Both the position numbers and the translations under genes were made by a program. Positions 34,798 through 43,497 of a DNA stretch of 64,000 nucleotides are shown piece by piece; within the stretch, counting starts at the first letter, position 1; every line of letters starts with the position of its first letter. The notes under the pieces were generated by a model. The model made no database searches and had not been told where the DNA came from. It saw nothing but the letters and a program-made list of their open reading frames with translations. The DNA comes from an uncultured Planctomycetia bacterium (GTDB lineage Bacteria; Planctomycetota; Phycisphaerae; FEN-1346; JAACEH01), in assembly GCA_903929765.1 (NCBI GenBank), contig CAIYVX010000013.1, forward strand, positions 1 to 64,000, read 5' to 3'.

Positions 34798-35171
34798 GGA
34801 CGGACTTTCACGGCGTCAGGTGCGCGGCGAGCCGGGTCGGAGTCGCTTTCGGTCGGCGTGGCCGCCAGCGTGGAACCCGGCCGGAGGCCGGCGCTCAAAA
34901 GAAAGGTTTCAGATGGGTGGGTCGCCCCTCGGCACGTCACGCATCGCGGCGTAGCCCGAGAAACCGGGCCAAGGCGCTCCGCGCCCTGCGAACCTGACCG
35001 ATGAAGGCTCAGGCTCCGACCGTTGTGACGTCCGCGCACGCGCCGCGGATAAGACATTTTTCGGCAAACGCCAGAATTTCGATGAGCGATTCTTGGCGAA
35101 ATTTTTCTTTTCGGATTTTACGTGGCGGTGCGGGGCGGGTAAACTTACGGTGACGGCAAGGAGTAACGGAT
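34798..35171. other. 374-base intergenic region with nested stems
   Basis: No gene fits here. 34873-34893 holds the hairpin CCGGCCGGAGGCCGG. 34936-35030 can fold as CGTCAC/GTGACG enclosing GCCCG-AGAAAC-CGGGC, GGCGC-TCC-GCGCC and CCTGA...TCAGG, a multibranch shape suggestive of a structured RNA. 35070-35097 is an imperfect hairpin (GCCAGAAT/ATTCTTGGC) before a T-rich stretch. The strand is not determined, and I cannot name an RNA family. Confidence 0.35.
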
Positions 35172-35663
35172 ATGACCAGGGCAAAACTTTTAACTTTGGG
35201 CTTGGCCGCGTGGGTGGCGGCGCTATTGCCGGCCCTGGGCGGTTGTCATAAAGCGCCGCCAGAGCCGCCAGCGAGTGCCGTCCCGGCGATGGCGAGCGTG
35301 TTTAATCCCGGTCGCCCGGGCGAGGGGTCGGCGACGGAACTCCAGACCAATCGTCCGGCCCTGCTGCACTGCGACGGCAAAGAGGTGACCTTGCCGGCGA
35401 CGCTCTGGTTCGACCAGGCGGCGGCCCCGGAGGGCGAGTCGCCGTTTACCTTCCGGCCGCAGGCCAACGGCGTTTACGTCGTGTCGTTCGCCGGCTCGAC
35501 GGCCTGCACCTTTACCGACCAGGCCGGCCGGGCGCTGGTGCCCGTGGACATCCAACTGGTCATGGGTGAAGCCGGTTCAACCAAGACGGTGTTCAAGTTG
35601 TCGCTGATGGCGCAGCGGTCTGGGGCGGCCGAGAGCAGCAGTGATGGGGAATACAACAAGTAG
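35172..35663 (+). CDS. Lipoprotein of unknown function
   Basis: A 163-residue lipoprotein. The signal sequence is LGLAAWVAALLPALGGC with lipobox ALGGC (Cys25), after AAGGAG. The mature part is a small beta-rich domain with two further Cys (residues 61 and 115, HCDGKE and TACTFTD) that may pair. The Asn/Lys tail ends DGEYNK. No family recognised. It converges with the DHH gene 7 bases downstream. Confidence 0.68.
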   Translation: MTRAKLLTLGLAAWVAALLPALGGCHKAPPEPPASAVPAMASVFNPGRPGEGSATELQTNRPALLHCDGKEVTLPATLWFDQAAAPEGESPFTFRPQANGVYVVSFAGSTACTFTDQAGRALVPVDIQLVMGEAGSTKTVFKLSLMAQRSGAAESSSDGEYNK

Positions 35664-35670
35664 CAACGGC

Positions 35671-36780
35671 TTAGAACAGGCTGGCCCCTTCGGCCGGCGG
35701 AACAAGTTTGCCCGGATTGCGGAATCGCATTTTGGCCAGCATCTCCCGCCAGGCGGCGACCGGGACAACGGCCTCGACGTAATCGCGGCGGCCGAGAGCC
35801 TGGACGGGTGAGCCGGCCGGGGCGACGGCGTCGAGCAGCCGCAGCAGGTTTCGCTCCGGCGAAGCGGTGCGGGCGATGACCGTGACCCATCCGGCGGCGA
35901 CCCCGGAGTTGGCGACGACGATCATGTAGGCGGGCAGTTGCCGTTCCCACATGGCGGCGAGAATCGCCTCGATGCGGCAGGGCGAGGCCACCGGCACCAG
36001 GGCGACACGCCACATGAAGTGCGGACGCTGGTGCGACCAGTGGCCGAACTCGCGCAGCACCTCGGTTCGGGCTTCCTGAAGAGCGACGCAGGCTGGAGAA
36101 TCGCCGGCGACGAGCGCTGCGGGACCGTCGGCCGAGGCCAGGGCGGCCAGGGTCGCGGCGACGGGATAATCGGCGGCGCGGCCGGCGGAGTTCAGGAGTA
36201 CGGCGGCCTCGCGGACCGACGTTTTGGAAAGGTGCGCAGCCGTTGCGGCGTCGGGCGGCAGGGTGAGGCGCGGATGGCCGCCCTCGGCGACAATGGCGGC
36301 AAGCCAGGCCAGATCGGCGGAGGTTGTTGCCGGGGCGGAAGACACGGCGGGACAAGACCCGCCGTGGCACAAGTCCGCGTCGATTTCGCGCAGGATTTCA
36401 TATAGCACCAGTCCCGCCGGGCGCGGCTCCGGGCCGGGGCCGATGACGTGGGCCGTGGTGCAGCGGCCGTGACGGTGCTGATCGAGAAACAAGGTGGGGC
36501 CGTCGGGCAGCGCGGCGGAGTCGTCGGCTCCGAGATCGAGAGCGAGGAGCGCTTCAGCGCGGGCCTGCCGGGCCCGGTCGGCGAGGGCTGGCCCGATGAG
36601 CAATCGGCCACGTTCGGGGAAAATGATTTCGGGCGTCGCCCCCGCGCGAGCGGACAGCCACCGCCGGGCGAGTTCCGCAGCGGCCAGGCCGGCGGCGTCG
36701 GCAGCGCAGGCGGTGACCAGGTGGTGTCCAGTGGCGCGGTCGAGAAAAGTGCGGAAAATGTCGGCCGGGCGTTCGGGCAT
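35671..36780 (-). CDS. DHH-family phosphoesterase-like protein with divergent motif
   Basis: A 369-residue protein resembling RecJ/NrnA-like DHH phosphoesterases: an early HHLVTACAADAAG segment, LLALDLGADD near residue 80, and FLDQHRHGRC in place of the usual DHH metal motif. The DHHA1 end is recognisable by GWVTVIARTASPERNLLRLL. The DQH change and the lost early aspartates may mean altered metal binding or no activity. Residues 138-147 (CHGGSCPAV and neighbours) are encoded by a palindromic repeat. I chose ATG 36780, with AGGAG upstream, rather than GTG 36801. Confidence 0.65.
   Translation of the reverse strand: MPERPADIFRTFLDRATGHHLVTACAADAAGLAAAELARRWLSARAGATPEIIFPERGRLLIGPALADRARQARAEALLALDLGADDSAALPDGPTLFLDQHRHGRCTTAHVIGPGPEPRPAGLVLYEILREIDADLCHGGSCPAVSSAPATTSADLAWLAAIVAEGGHPRLTLPPDAATAAHLSKTSVREAAVLLNSAGRAADYPVAATLAALASADGPAALVAGDSPACVALQEARTEVLREFGHWSHQRPHFMWRVALVPVASPCRIEAILAAMWERQLPAYMIVVANSGVAAGWVTVIARTASPERNLLRLLDAVAPAGSPVQALGRRDYVEAVVPVAAWREMLAKMRFRNPGKLVPPAEGASLF
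36343..36372 (+). repeat. In-frame CACGGCGGG hairpin inside the DHH gene
   Basis: CACGGCGGGACAAGACC and CGCCGTGGCACAAG: 9-base-pair stem with the GGCAC tail. It is almost identical to 23314-23340. It is + oriented inside a minus-strand gene. Confidence 0.85.
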
Positions 36781-36801
36781 GGGCAGCGGTCTCCTGTCCA
36801 C

Positions 36802-36807
36802 ATTATA
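36802..36807 (-). promoter_or_regulatory. Possible -10 box of the DHH gene
   Basis: Perfect TATAAT on the minus strand about 22 bases before the chosen ATG. No convincing -35, so the assignment is weak. Confidence 0.35.
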
Positions 36808-36922
36808 TGGTGTTCCTGGCGAACAATATTCCGATGAATTTGCTGGAATTCCCGGAAGCAGGCGGAGATTGCGCGTATTATTGGTGAGCGGGAGAAGGGT
36901 TCACCATAGAAGGAGGTCGGGC

Positions 36923-37684
36923 ATGGCGGTACGCAAGATCGTGAAGATCGACGAGGAGAAGTGCAACGGCTGCGGGCAGTGCGAGTCCAACTGCGCGGAG
37001 GGGGCGCTGCGGATCATCGACGGCAAGGCGCGGCTGTTGAAGGAAGAGTATTGCGACGGACTCGGGGCCTGCCTGGGCGCGTGTCCGCAGGATGCCATCA
37101 CTGTGGAAGAGCGCGAGTCGGAGGCGTTCGACCAGGCGGCGGTCGAGGAGCACATCGCCCGGTCGGACAAGCCGAACGTGGCACATGCCGAGCCTGCGGC
37201 GGGCGGCTGTCCGGGCAGCCGGGCGATGCAGTTCAAGCGGCCGGCGGCGGAGAAGTCCGGCCCGGCGGCGGGAGTGGGCGGCGGCGGGGCCGGCGAACTG
37301 GGCCATTGGCCGGTGCAGTTGGCCCTGGTGCCGGTGGAGGCGGAGTTTTATCAGGATGCGGAGTTGGTTCTGACGGCGGACTGCGCCGCCTATGCGATGG
37401 GGGATTTTCACCGGCGGTTTCTGCACGGGCGGGCCGTGGCCATCGCCTGTCCGAAGCTGGACGACCTTAGCCCGTACGTGGAAAAGCTGGCGGAGATTTT
37501 GCGGCGGAATCGGATTCGCGGCCTGGTGCTGGTACGCATGGAAGTGCCCTGTTGCGGCGGCATTGTGCGGCTGGGGCAGGAGGCGGCGGCCAGGAGCGGG
37601 CGGGTGCTGCCGGTACGCGAGGTGACGGTGGGCGTGGATGGCGAGGTGCGGTCGGACGTGCTGAGCGTGGCGGGCGTGAAATAA
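36923..37684 (+). CDS. Ferredoxin-type 4Fe-4S protein with C-terminal domain
   Basis: A 253-residue cytoplasmic protein. The first cluster motif CNGCGQCESNCAEG is at residues 13-26; the second, CDGLGACLGACPQDAI near residue 44, has the spacing C-x5-C-x3-CP seen in a subgroup of these ferredoxins. Residues 120-253 form an extra domain with three conserved-looking Cys (DCAAYAM, IACPKLDD, VPCCGGI) that may bind another metal or mediate reduction. ATG 36923 follows AGGAGG. The redox partner is not evident from the neighbourhood. Confidence 0.82.
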   Translation: MAVRKIVKIDEEKCNGCGQCESNCAEGALRIIDGKARLLKEEYCDGLGACLGACPQDAITVEERESEAFDQAAVEEHIARSDKPNVAHAEPAAGGCPGSRAMQFKRPAAEKSGPAAGVGGGGAGELGHWPVQLALVPVEAEFYQDAELVLTADCAAYAMGDFHRRFLHGRAVAIACPKLDDLSPYVEKLAEILRRNRIRGLVLVRMEVPCCGGIVRLGQEAAARSGRVLPVREVTVGVDGEVRSDVLSVAGVK

Positions 37685-37721
37685 TCCGCCCGGCAATGCG
37701 TTAATGAAATAAGGCTGCAAA

Positions 37722-37760
37722 CGCCGCAGGGAGAGTCGCTGGGCTTCCTGCGGCGATTTA
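37722..37760. terminator. Bidirectional terminator hairpin
   Basis: CGCCGCAGG (37722-37730) pairs perfectly with CCTGCGGCG (37747-37755), then ATTTATTTT. It lies between the convergent ferredoxin and nuclease genes. Confidence 0.65.
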
Positions 37761-39098
37761 TTTTGAGCGGAGATGGCGGCGGCGCAGCACGATGAACAGG
37801 AAAACCGCGCCGGCGGCCATGAATACGCCGATGAGCGGATTATTTTTGTGTTCGGGTTGTTGGGGCGCGGTGGGGGGAGTTGTGGCCGCAGCGGCGGAAT
37901 CGGCGGTGGCGTCGAGTCCGGGGCGGTCGGCGCGGAGCCAGGCGGTGTAGATGAGCGAGGCGGTCATGGAAGAGGCCGCGGCCAGTTGGCGGCGCACCAG
38001 ATCGTCGTCGGCCACGACGAGAACCTGGAGGTCGTCGGTCTCTTTGAGGAGGCGGACTTCGTGCGGATCGAGACCGGCGAAGTCTTTGCGCTCGAGGAGG
38101 TTGTCGAGCCAGGAGAAGGAACGGCGGTAGCGCTGGCGGCCCCAGTCGAAATCGTTGGCGGTGGCGCCGCTCTGGCGGCGGGCCTCGGTGTCGGCGGCGA
38201 CGAGGCGGGTCGTGAGCGCCGCATTGCGACCGACCTGGGCGAAGACGGCGGTGAGTACGTCGGGAACGTTCTGGCACGGCCGGTCGTAGGCGGTCGGCCA
38301 GTCGGTATAATAATCGCGGTTGCGGCGGATCAGGTTGTCGTCGATGACGAGATGAATGCCGTGGTTGCCGGTCAGTTGGCCGTCGAAATTTCTGGTGGTG
38401 TGGAAAGGTTGGTGCAGGTCGCCGACGTAATGAGAGAGTACGGCGATGGCGACGGCGAGCCTGGCCGGGTCGTCCTGTTTCATGGCGGCGGAGACGGCGG
38501 CGACCTGCTCGTTGATGGTCCAGGGCAGCGTGCCGTGTTTTTCGAGCAGAGCAGCGCCGAGTTTGCGGAGCGTGGCCGTGTCGAGTTGGGCGGGCAGTTC
38601 GCTTTCGCCGTGGAGGCGGAGCAGGGCGGCGGCTTCGGAGCGATCGTGGGCGACGAGGTATTCTGCGGCGGCCAGTTCGGCGGCGGGGCGGTCGTGGGGA
38701 AACCGGTCGAAGGGCGGCGGCAGGTCGGTCAGGGCGTCGAGGTCGAAGAAATGTTTGCTCCGCGTGGCTTGCCAGGCCGCTCGGGCGGCTTCGACGGCGG
38801 CGCTGAGTTTGGGATCGCCGGGCGAAGCTTTGAGCGCGGCGTCGGCGGTCCGGAGTTTTTCGGAAAGAGCGGCCACGTCGTGGTCGGGATCGGAGCTGTG
38901 GGCGATGATGGCGTTGAGCATCTTTTCGTCGGCAAGGCGGGCGGCCAGCGGGGCGGGAAGTTGGGCGATGGCCCGGCGCGAGACGAGTTCGTGGCCGTCG
39001 CGGCCCCAGCCGCACAAGAGCGGCGCCGCCAGTAAAAGAAAAAGCAGGAAGAGCGGCGAGACTCTCCCTGCCTTGAAAACTATTTTTGACTTCTTCAT
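37758..39098 (-). CDS. S1/P1 nuclease-like zinc enzyme, membrane anchored
   Basis: A 446-residue exported protein of the zinc-dependent phospholipase C/S1-P1 nuclease fold. After the signal peptide the mature N-terminus reads WGRDGHELV, where Trp1 and a nearby His are zinc ligands. LSHYVGDLHQPFHTTRNFDG and GNHGIHLVIDD supply the remaining His/Asp ligands. It should cleave single-stranded nucleic acid outside the cytoplasm. Unlike typical S1 nucleases it ends with a membrane helix and a basic tail, so it is probably cell-bound and may scavenge phosphate or nucleotides. Confidence 0.85.
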   Translation of the reverse strand: MKKSKIVFKAGRVSPLFLLFLLLAAPLLCGWGRDGHELVSRRAIAQLPAPLAARLADEKMLNAIIAHSSDPDHDVAALSEKLRTADAALKASPGDPKLSAAVEAARAAWQATRSKHFFDLDALTDLPPPFDRFPHDRPAAELAAAEYLVAHDRSEAAALLRLHGESELPAQLDTATLRKLGAALLEKHGTLPWTINEQVAAVSAAMKQDDPARLAVAIAVLSHYVGDLHQPFHTTRNFDGQLTGNHGIHLVIDDNLIRRNRDYYTDWPTAYDRPCQNVPDVLTAVFAQVGRNAALTTRLVAADTEARRQSGATANDFDWGRQRYRRSFSWLDNLLERKDFAGLDPHEVRLLKETDDLQVLVVADDDLVRRQLAAASSMTASLIYTAWLRADRPGLDATADSAAAATTPPTAPQQPEHKNNPLIGVFMAAGAVFLFIVLRRRHLRSK

Positions 39099-39117
39099 GT
39101 GGTGTTCGGTTGTGATC

Positions 39118-39190
39118 GGGCTTCAGCCTCAACCCCTCACCCGGTCCTGAAGGGCCACCCTCTCCCAAGGGAGAGGGGTTACAGCAACAA
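39118..39190 (+). repeat. CCCTCACCC-type palindromic repeat
   Basis: CAGCCTCAACCCCTCACCCGG, TCCTGAAGGGCCACCCTCTCC, CAAGGGAGAGGGGTTACAGC. It lies between two minus-strand genes, + oriented. Confidence 0.8.
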
Positions 39191-39196
39191 CCGAGA

Positions 39197-39850
39197 TTAT
39201 TCGGCCCGGGCCGGCGGCAACTTGTTATCCAGCGGCGTCAGTTCGCTCAGTTCCTTGACGGCGGCGGGGTTGGTCGGGCCGAGTTGCAGGTATTTCTGAT
39301 ATTCCTTGCGGCCCTCGTCGGTCTGGCCGTGCTTGTCCAGGAAGAGGGCCAGGAGTTCGTGGGCGGCGGGGTTGGCCGGCTCTGCGGCGACGGCCTTGCG
39401 ATAAAATTCCTCGGCTTTGACCGTGTCGCCGCGGGCCAGGAAGAAGTTGGCAAAGGCATCGCACGGTCGCGCCGCCGTTGGGTTGGTGGCACAGGCCTGG
39501 AGGTAGGTGCGGATGGCCAGGTTGTCGTCGCCCTTGGCCACGTAGCAGTCGGCCATGTGCTCATAGGCCTTCAGAAGTCCGGGGTGCAGGTCGCTGGCGG
39601 CGCGGTACTGGAAGATGGCGTCGTCGAGGTTTCCGGCGGCCTGGTAGGCGGCGCCGAGATTGTAATGATAGTTGGCGTTGGAGAGTTCCATGTCGCTGGC
39701 GGTCTTGAAGGCGCCGGCGGCCTTGCCGTAGTCCTTGGCCTGGAAGAGCTGGAGGCCGGCGGTGTTGTAGTCTTCAGCCGAGGGTCCGCTGCAACCGGAC
39801 AGGATCAGGGCCGCGACGGAAAGGACAGCTAAAGAAAGAATTCGGTTCAT
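39197..39850 (-). CDS. TPR-repeat lipoprotein
   Basis: A 217-residue lipoprotein (lipobox LILSGC, Cys20) with about five tetratricopeptide repeats. Examples are YNTAGLQLFQAKDYGKAAGA, YHYNLGAAYQAAGNLDDAIF and AEEFYRKAVAAEPANPAAHE. TPRs hold protein complexes together; a role in envelope or secretion assembly is likely but not specified. I chose ATG 39850 because GAGGAGG lies just upstream. Confidence 0.82.
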   Translation of the reverse strand: MNRILSLAVLSVAALILSGCSGPSAEDYNTAGLQLFQAKDYGKAAGAFKTASDMELSNANYHYNLGAAYQAAGNLDDAIFQYRAASDLHPGLLKAYEHMADCYVAKGDDNLAIRTYLQACATNPTAARPCDAFANFFLARGDTVKAEEFYRKAVAAEPANPAAHELLALFLDKHGQTDEGRKEYQKYLQLGPTNPAAVKELSELTPLDNKLPPARAE

Positions 39851-40053
39851 AGTTTCCTCCTCGATGCGCCGACGTTCGCCGTGGGTCGATAGGCCGGACG
39901 TCGGAGAAGTAAGTTTAGCCCGTAGTGGCGCGGCTTGCAACGGAAATCACGCTGTGGATTTGCGGCTCGGCGCGGGGCGTGAGACATTGTTGGCAACAGG
40001 AAAGGGGGCGAAACATGAAAATCGTGAGGCCCCCGTCCCAACGAGAAACAACA

Positions 40054-40809
40054 TTAACGTCGGCGGCGTCGGGAAAGGAGGGCGGCGAAGCCGAGGCCGA
40101 GGAGCGAGAGCGTGGCAGGTTCGGGGACGACCTCGAAGTTGGCGGTGAGGTTGTCGGTGTAGGGGCCTTCGGTGTAAACGGCGGTGGCGGATGGGTTGGC
40201 GGCATAGTTGGGGTTGGTGTAGCCGAAGTAGCTGAGTGAGACGGTGTCGCCGGCGCTGACGGCGAGGTCGGCGGGACCGGAGCCTGGGGCGAAGTCGAAT
40301 TCGCCGGCGGCGGTGGTGACGGCCAGGCCCCAGGTGAAGGCGCCGGTCTGGGCAGGGGTGACGCGGAGGGCCAGGGGTGTGCCGACGGGGAGGTCGGTGG
40401 AGGCGCCGATATAGAGGTGTCCGGTAAGGGAGACGGAGGCGTCGGCGAAGACCTGGGCTTCGGAGAGATCGCGCTGCAGGAGGAAGTTAGACGTCAGGTT
40501 GTAGGCGGTAAGGTGGCTGATATTGTCAAAGACGCCGGTCATATTAACGTTGTAATCGAAGCTGCCGACCATCCGATAGTTTTCGCCGAAGCCGGCCAGA
40601 CAAGCCATGTTGAGGCCGACGAGGTAGTTGGGATTTTCCGTGGATTGGTAGGGTCCGTGGTAGTGCATTTCCGGTCCGCCCCCCGGCCAGGTGCCGCCGG
40701 CGATGCCGAAGGCGTGGCCTTGCCAGTCGGCGGAGAGGTCGACGATACCGGCCGGGGCGGCGGAAGCGAGAGCCAGAATCAGAGCCAGAGCGACGAGACG
40801 GTGCGACAT
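40054..40809 (-). CDS. PEP-CTERM sorting domain protein
   Basis: A 251-residue exported protein with a signal peptide (residues 1 to about 18) and a beta-rich body. The C-terminal tag is VPEPATLSLLGLGFAALLSR followed by four Arg, a textbook PEP-CTERM signal for exosortase. Gly/Tyr/Asn-rich strands in the middle (GPYQSTENPNYLVGLNM) suggest a secreted matrix or surface protein. AAGGAGA precedes ATG 40809. It shares with the 682-1836 gene a strong promoter and a long leader. Confidence 0.82.
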   Translation of the reverse strand: MSHRLVALALILALASAAPAGIVDLSADWQGHAFGIAGGTWPGGGPEMHYHGPYQSTENPNYLVGLNMACLAGFGENYRMVGSFDYNVNMTGVFDNISHLTAYNLTSNFLLQRDLSEAQVFADASVSLTGHLYIGASTDLPVGTPLALRVTPAQTGAFTWGLAVTTAAGEFDFAPGSGPADLAVSAGDTVSLSYFGYTNPNYAANPSATAVYTEGPYTDNLTANFEVVPEPATLSLLGLGFAALLSRRRRR

Positions 40810-40928
40810 GGAAAATCTCCTTGCGGCAAAAGAGGTATCCTTCGGCCGTCCGGAGATTTGCGCGTGGGGCGCAAACAAAAGGGGCCGAAAGAGCTAACGC
40901 TCCCCCGGTCCCGATAAGTTTATGCAAC
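40810..40928 (-). other. Leader of second PEP-CTERM gene with a 7-bp hairpin
   Basis: About 120 bases of leader. A perfect stem TTTGCGC-CCCAC-GCGCAAA is at 40858-40876. A CCGGGGGAGCGTTAGCTC stem lies near the 5' end. A similar TGCGC/GCGCA hairpin occurs in the leader of the other PEP-CTERM gene. Confidence 0.35.
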
Positions 40929-40934
40929 AGGACT

Positions 40935-40963
40935 AATATACTACAAAAAAGTGGGGGAGTCAA
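40935..40963 (-). promoter_or_regulatory. Sigma-70-type promoter for second PEP-CTERM gene
   Basis: On the minus strand, TTGACT (40958-40963), 17-base spacer, TATATT (40935-40940). Confidence 0.65.
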
Positions 40964-40985
40964 ATGAAAATGGAACAACAACAGG

Positions 40986-41891
40986 TCAGCGGATTTCGCG
41001 GCGGCCGAAAAGGATGAGGCCGAGGATGAGAATGAGGGCGGCATAGAGGAGGGTGTAGAGACAGGTGAGGGCGGCGTAGGACCAGACGGCGGCGAGGTCG
41101 GGTTGGCCGGGGATCAGGACGGAGTGGGCGATCTTGCCGGAAAGGTCGGTCAGGTCGAGGCGTGGCAGGAGGGCCAGGGACCAGTGGACCGAGCGGCGCA
41201 GCGGTGCGGCCGAGGAGGCGACGGCGGCGGTGATGAATTCGGCGAGGTGGCCGACGAGGTAGAGGGCGAAGGTGACCAGGACGGCCAGGACGCGGCTGAA
41301 GCGGCAGGAGAGGACGAGGGCGACGGCGGCCAGGAGAGCGCCCTGGCAGAAAATCAGGACGGCGCCGGGTAGGACGGTGAGGGCTTGGTTCCGCATGAGG
41401 GCCTGGAACTCGCGGGCGGGTTCGCTGAGGGCGAGGCCGAAGGCGGCCTGGCGCTGGTTGATGGGGGCGTCGACATAGGCCCGGACGTAGGTGGCGATGG
41501 CCAGCATGGCGGCCAGCAGTGCGGCGGCGACGGCCAGGGCGGCGACAATTCCGAGGTATTTGCCGAGGAGAAATTGCCAGCGGGCGACGGGTTTGGCCAG
41601 GATGGCCAGGGCGGTGCGCGATTCCAGTTCTTCGGCGACGGTGCTGGAGGCGGTCAGGGCGACGAGGAACAGCAGGGCCAGGGCGGCGGTGTTGAGGGCG
41701 AGGTCTTTGAACATGGAGGTTTCACTGGCGGAGACGGAGGCGTCGGTGTGGGCGGCGACGTCGGTGGTGAAGTAGGGGAAGAGGATGAGGATGACCAGGA
41801 CCGCCGCGGTGATGGCCAGGACGAGGAGGAAGAGTCGCTGGCGGACGACTTCGCGGTAGGTGTTGAGAGCGAGCGCGAAAATGGGACGCAC
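40986..41891 (-). CDS. ABC-2 type transporter permease
   Basis: A 301-residue integral membrane protein with six hydrophobic spans and the typical ABC-2 permease start (ALNTYREVVRQRLFLLVL). A loop holds STVAEELESRTALAILAKPV, the coupling region that contacts the ATPase, and GKYLGIVAALAVAAALLAAM follows. The large exported loop between helices 1 and 2 carries Asp/Ser/Thr. No ATPase gene lies next to it, so its partner is elsewhere. Substrate unknown. Confidence 0.82.
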   Translation of the reverse strand: MRPIFALALNTYREVVRQRLFLLVLAITAAVLVILILFPYFTTDVAAHTDASVSASETSMFKDLALNTAALALLFLVALTASSTVAEELESRTALAILAKPVARWQFLLGKYLGIVAALAVAAALLAAMLAIATYVRAYVDAPINQRQAAFGLALSEPAREFQALMRNQALTVLPGAVLIFCQGALLAAVALVLSCRFSRVLAVLVTFALYLVGHLAEFITAAVASSAAPLRRSVHWSLALLPRLDLTDLSGKIAHSVLIPGQPDLAAVWSYAALTCLYTLLYAALILILGLILFGRREIR

Positions 41892-41999
41892 GGGCGGACT
41901 CCTGGAATTGGGAGTAGTTTAGCGGGGAGCGGAGCGGAGGGCAAGAGGGCGATGGGCGAGATGGTGGAACGTTGGGATGGATTGTGATAAAGTACTTGC

Positions 42000-42052
42000 A
42001 AGCGGGTGCTGTTGCCCCTCCCCCAGGGGGGAGGGGTGAAACAGAAACAAAA
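42000..42052 (+). repeat. Short CCCCTCCCCC palindrome
   Basis: GTTGCCCCTCCCCCAGGGGG, GAGGGGTGAAACAGAAAC: a compact form of the CCCTCACCC class, lacking the first half. It lies in the gap before the malic enzyme gene. Confidence 0.65.
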
Positions 42053-42066
42053 AAAGGAGAAGTTCT

Positions 42067-43497
42067 GTGACCGAGGCGAAGCGAGCGGCGACGGCGGCGG
42101 AGATGGTGGAAGAGACGCGGGTGGCGGAGAAATATGCCCGCAAGTTGATTCGCAGGCTGCGCGTGCGGGTGGCGGATCGGCCGGGGCAACTGGCGGCGGT
42201 GCTGACGGCCATCGGGGCGGATGGGGCGGAGACGGGGGAGATTGAGCGTCTGAGCCTCGATTCGACCTCGGCGATGCTGTCTGTGACGATATATGTGGAT
42301 AATACAGAACAGTTGGAGCGGCTGGTGGGCCGGGTGCAGGCGGTGGCGGGGGCGACGGTCGAGGCGGTGACGGACGTGGTGCTGGAGTTGCATCGCGGGG
42401 GCAAGCTGCGGATCGCGGCGCGGACCAAGGTGCGGACGCTCCAGGATTTGCAGATGATTTATACGCCGGGCGTGGCCAGCGTGTGCCTGAGAATTCATCG
42501 CGAGGAGCCGGAGGTTTACCGGAAGTACACATGGGTGGGGAACACGGTGGCGATTGTGACGGACGGGTCGGCGGTGCTGGGGCTGGGGAACATCGGGCCG
42601 CGGGCGGCCCTGCCGGTGATGGAAGGCAAGGCCGTGATCCTGGACCAGTTGGCCGGGGTGGGCTGCGTGCCGATCATTCTGGACACGCAGGACGCCGGGG
42701 AGATCATTCGCACGGTGGAGCACCTGGCGGCGGGGTTCGGGGTGATCATGCTGGAAGATATTGCTGCACCGAAATGCTTTGAAATTGAACAGACGCTGGC
42801 GAAGCGGCTGCCGATGCCGGTGTTCCACGACGATCAGCACGGGACGGCGGTGGTGATTCTGGCGGCGCTCGAGAACGCCTGCCGGCAAGCGAAGCGGAAG
42901 CTCGGGGAACTGAAGATCGTGATTCTGGGGTCGGGGGCGGCGGGCGGGGCGACGGCGCGGCTCCTCCTGGGGGCGGGGGCGAAACATATCGTCTGCTGCG
43001 ACCGGGCCGGGGCGATTTATCGCGGCCGCACGGATCGCATGGACACTTATAAAGAGCAATTGGCGGAGATCACCAACACCGAGGGTGTGCGCGGGTCGCT
43101 GGCGGAGGTGATGAAGGGGGCGGAGGTCTTCATCGGCGTGTCGGGCAAGGGCCTGGTCTCGGCGGAGATGGTGCGGTCGATGGCAGCGCCGCGAATCGTG
43201 CTGGCACTGGCGAACCCGGACCCGGAGATTCCGCCGCGCGAGGCGATTGCGGCCGGGGCGACGGTGGCCCTGGACGGGCGGACGGTGAACAACGCCCTGG
43301 CCTTTCCTGGGATTATTCGCGGCACGCTGGACTCGGGGGCGCGGGAGATTACGGAAGCGATGAAAGTGGCGGCGGCGCGGGCCATTGCCGCCATGGCACC
43401 GGAAGGGTTGCTCCTGCCGCTCATTCTCGATCCGGCGGTGCATCAGGCCGTGGCGAAGGCGGTGGCGGGAGCGGCGGGAGAGAAAATTAAAAATTAA
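42067..43497 (+). CDS. NAD(P)-dependent malic enzyme with N-terminal ACT domain
   Basis: A 476-residue enzyme that decarboxylates malate to pyruvate. Residues 28-105 form an ACT-like regulatory domain (RVRVADRPGQLAAVLTAIG). The catalytic part has IYTPGVASVC (Tyr near residue 131), the Lys motif EGKAVILDQLAG, FHDDQHGTAVVIL with metal-binding Asp residues, and the nucleotide-binding GSGAAGG. GTG 42067 follows AAAAGGAG. The last residues, EKIKN, and the TAA stop are encoded by an AT-rich repeat block, which therefore sets the C-terminus. Confidence 0.92.
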   Translation: MTEAKRAATAAEMVEETRVAEKYARKLIRRLRVRVADRPGQLAAVLTAIGADGAETGEIERLSLDSTSAMLSVTIYVDNTEQLERLVGRVQAVAGATVEAVTDVVLELHRGGKLRIAARTKVRTLQDLQMIYTPGVASVCLRIHREEPEVYRKYTWVGNTVAIVTDGSAVLGLGNIGPRAALPVMEGKAVILDQLAGVGCVPIILDTQDAGEIIRTVEHLAAGFGVIMLEDIAAPKCFEIEQTLAKRLPMPVFHDDQHGTAVVILAALENACRQAKRKLGELKIVILGSGAAGGATARLLLGAGAKHIVCCDRAGAIYRGRTDRMDTYKEQLAEITNTEGVRGSLAEVMKGAEVFIGVSGKGLVSAEMVRSMAAPRIVLALANPDPEIPPREAIAAGATVALDGRTVNNALAFPGIIRGTLDSGAREITEAMKVAAARAIAAMAPEGLLLPLILDPAVHQAVAKAVAGAAGEKIKN

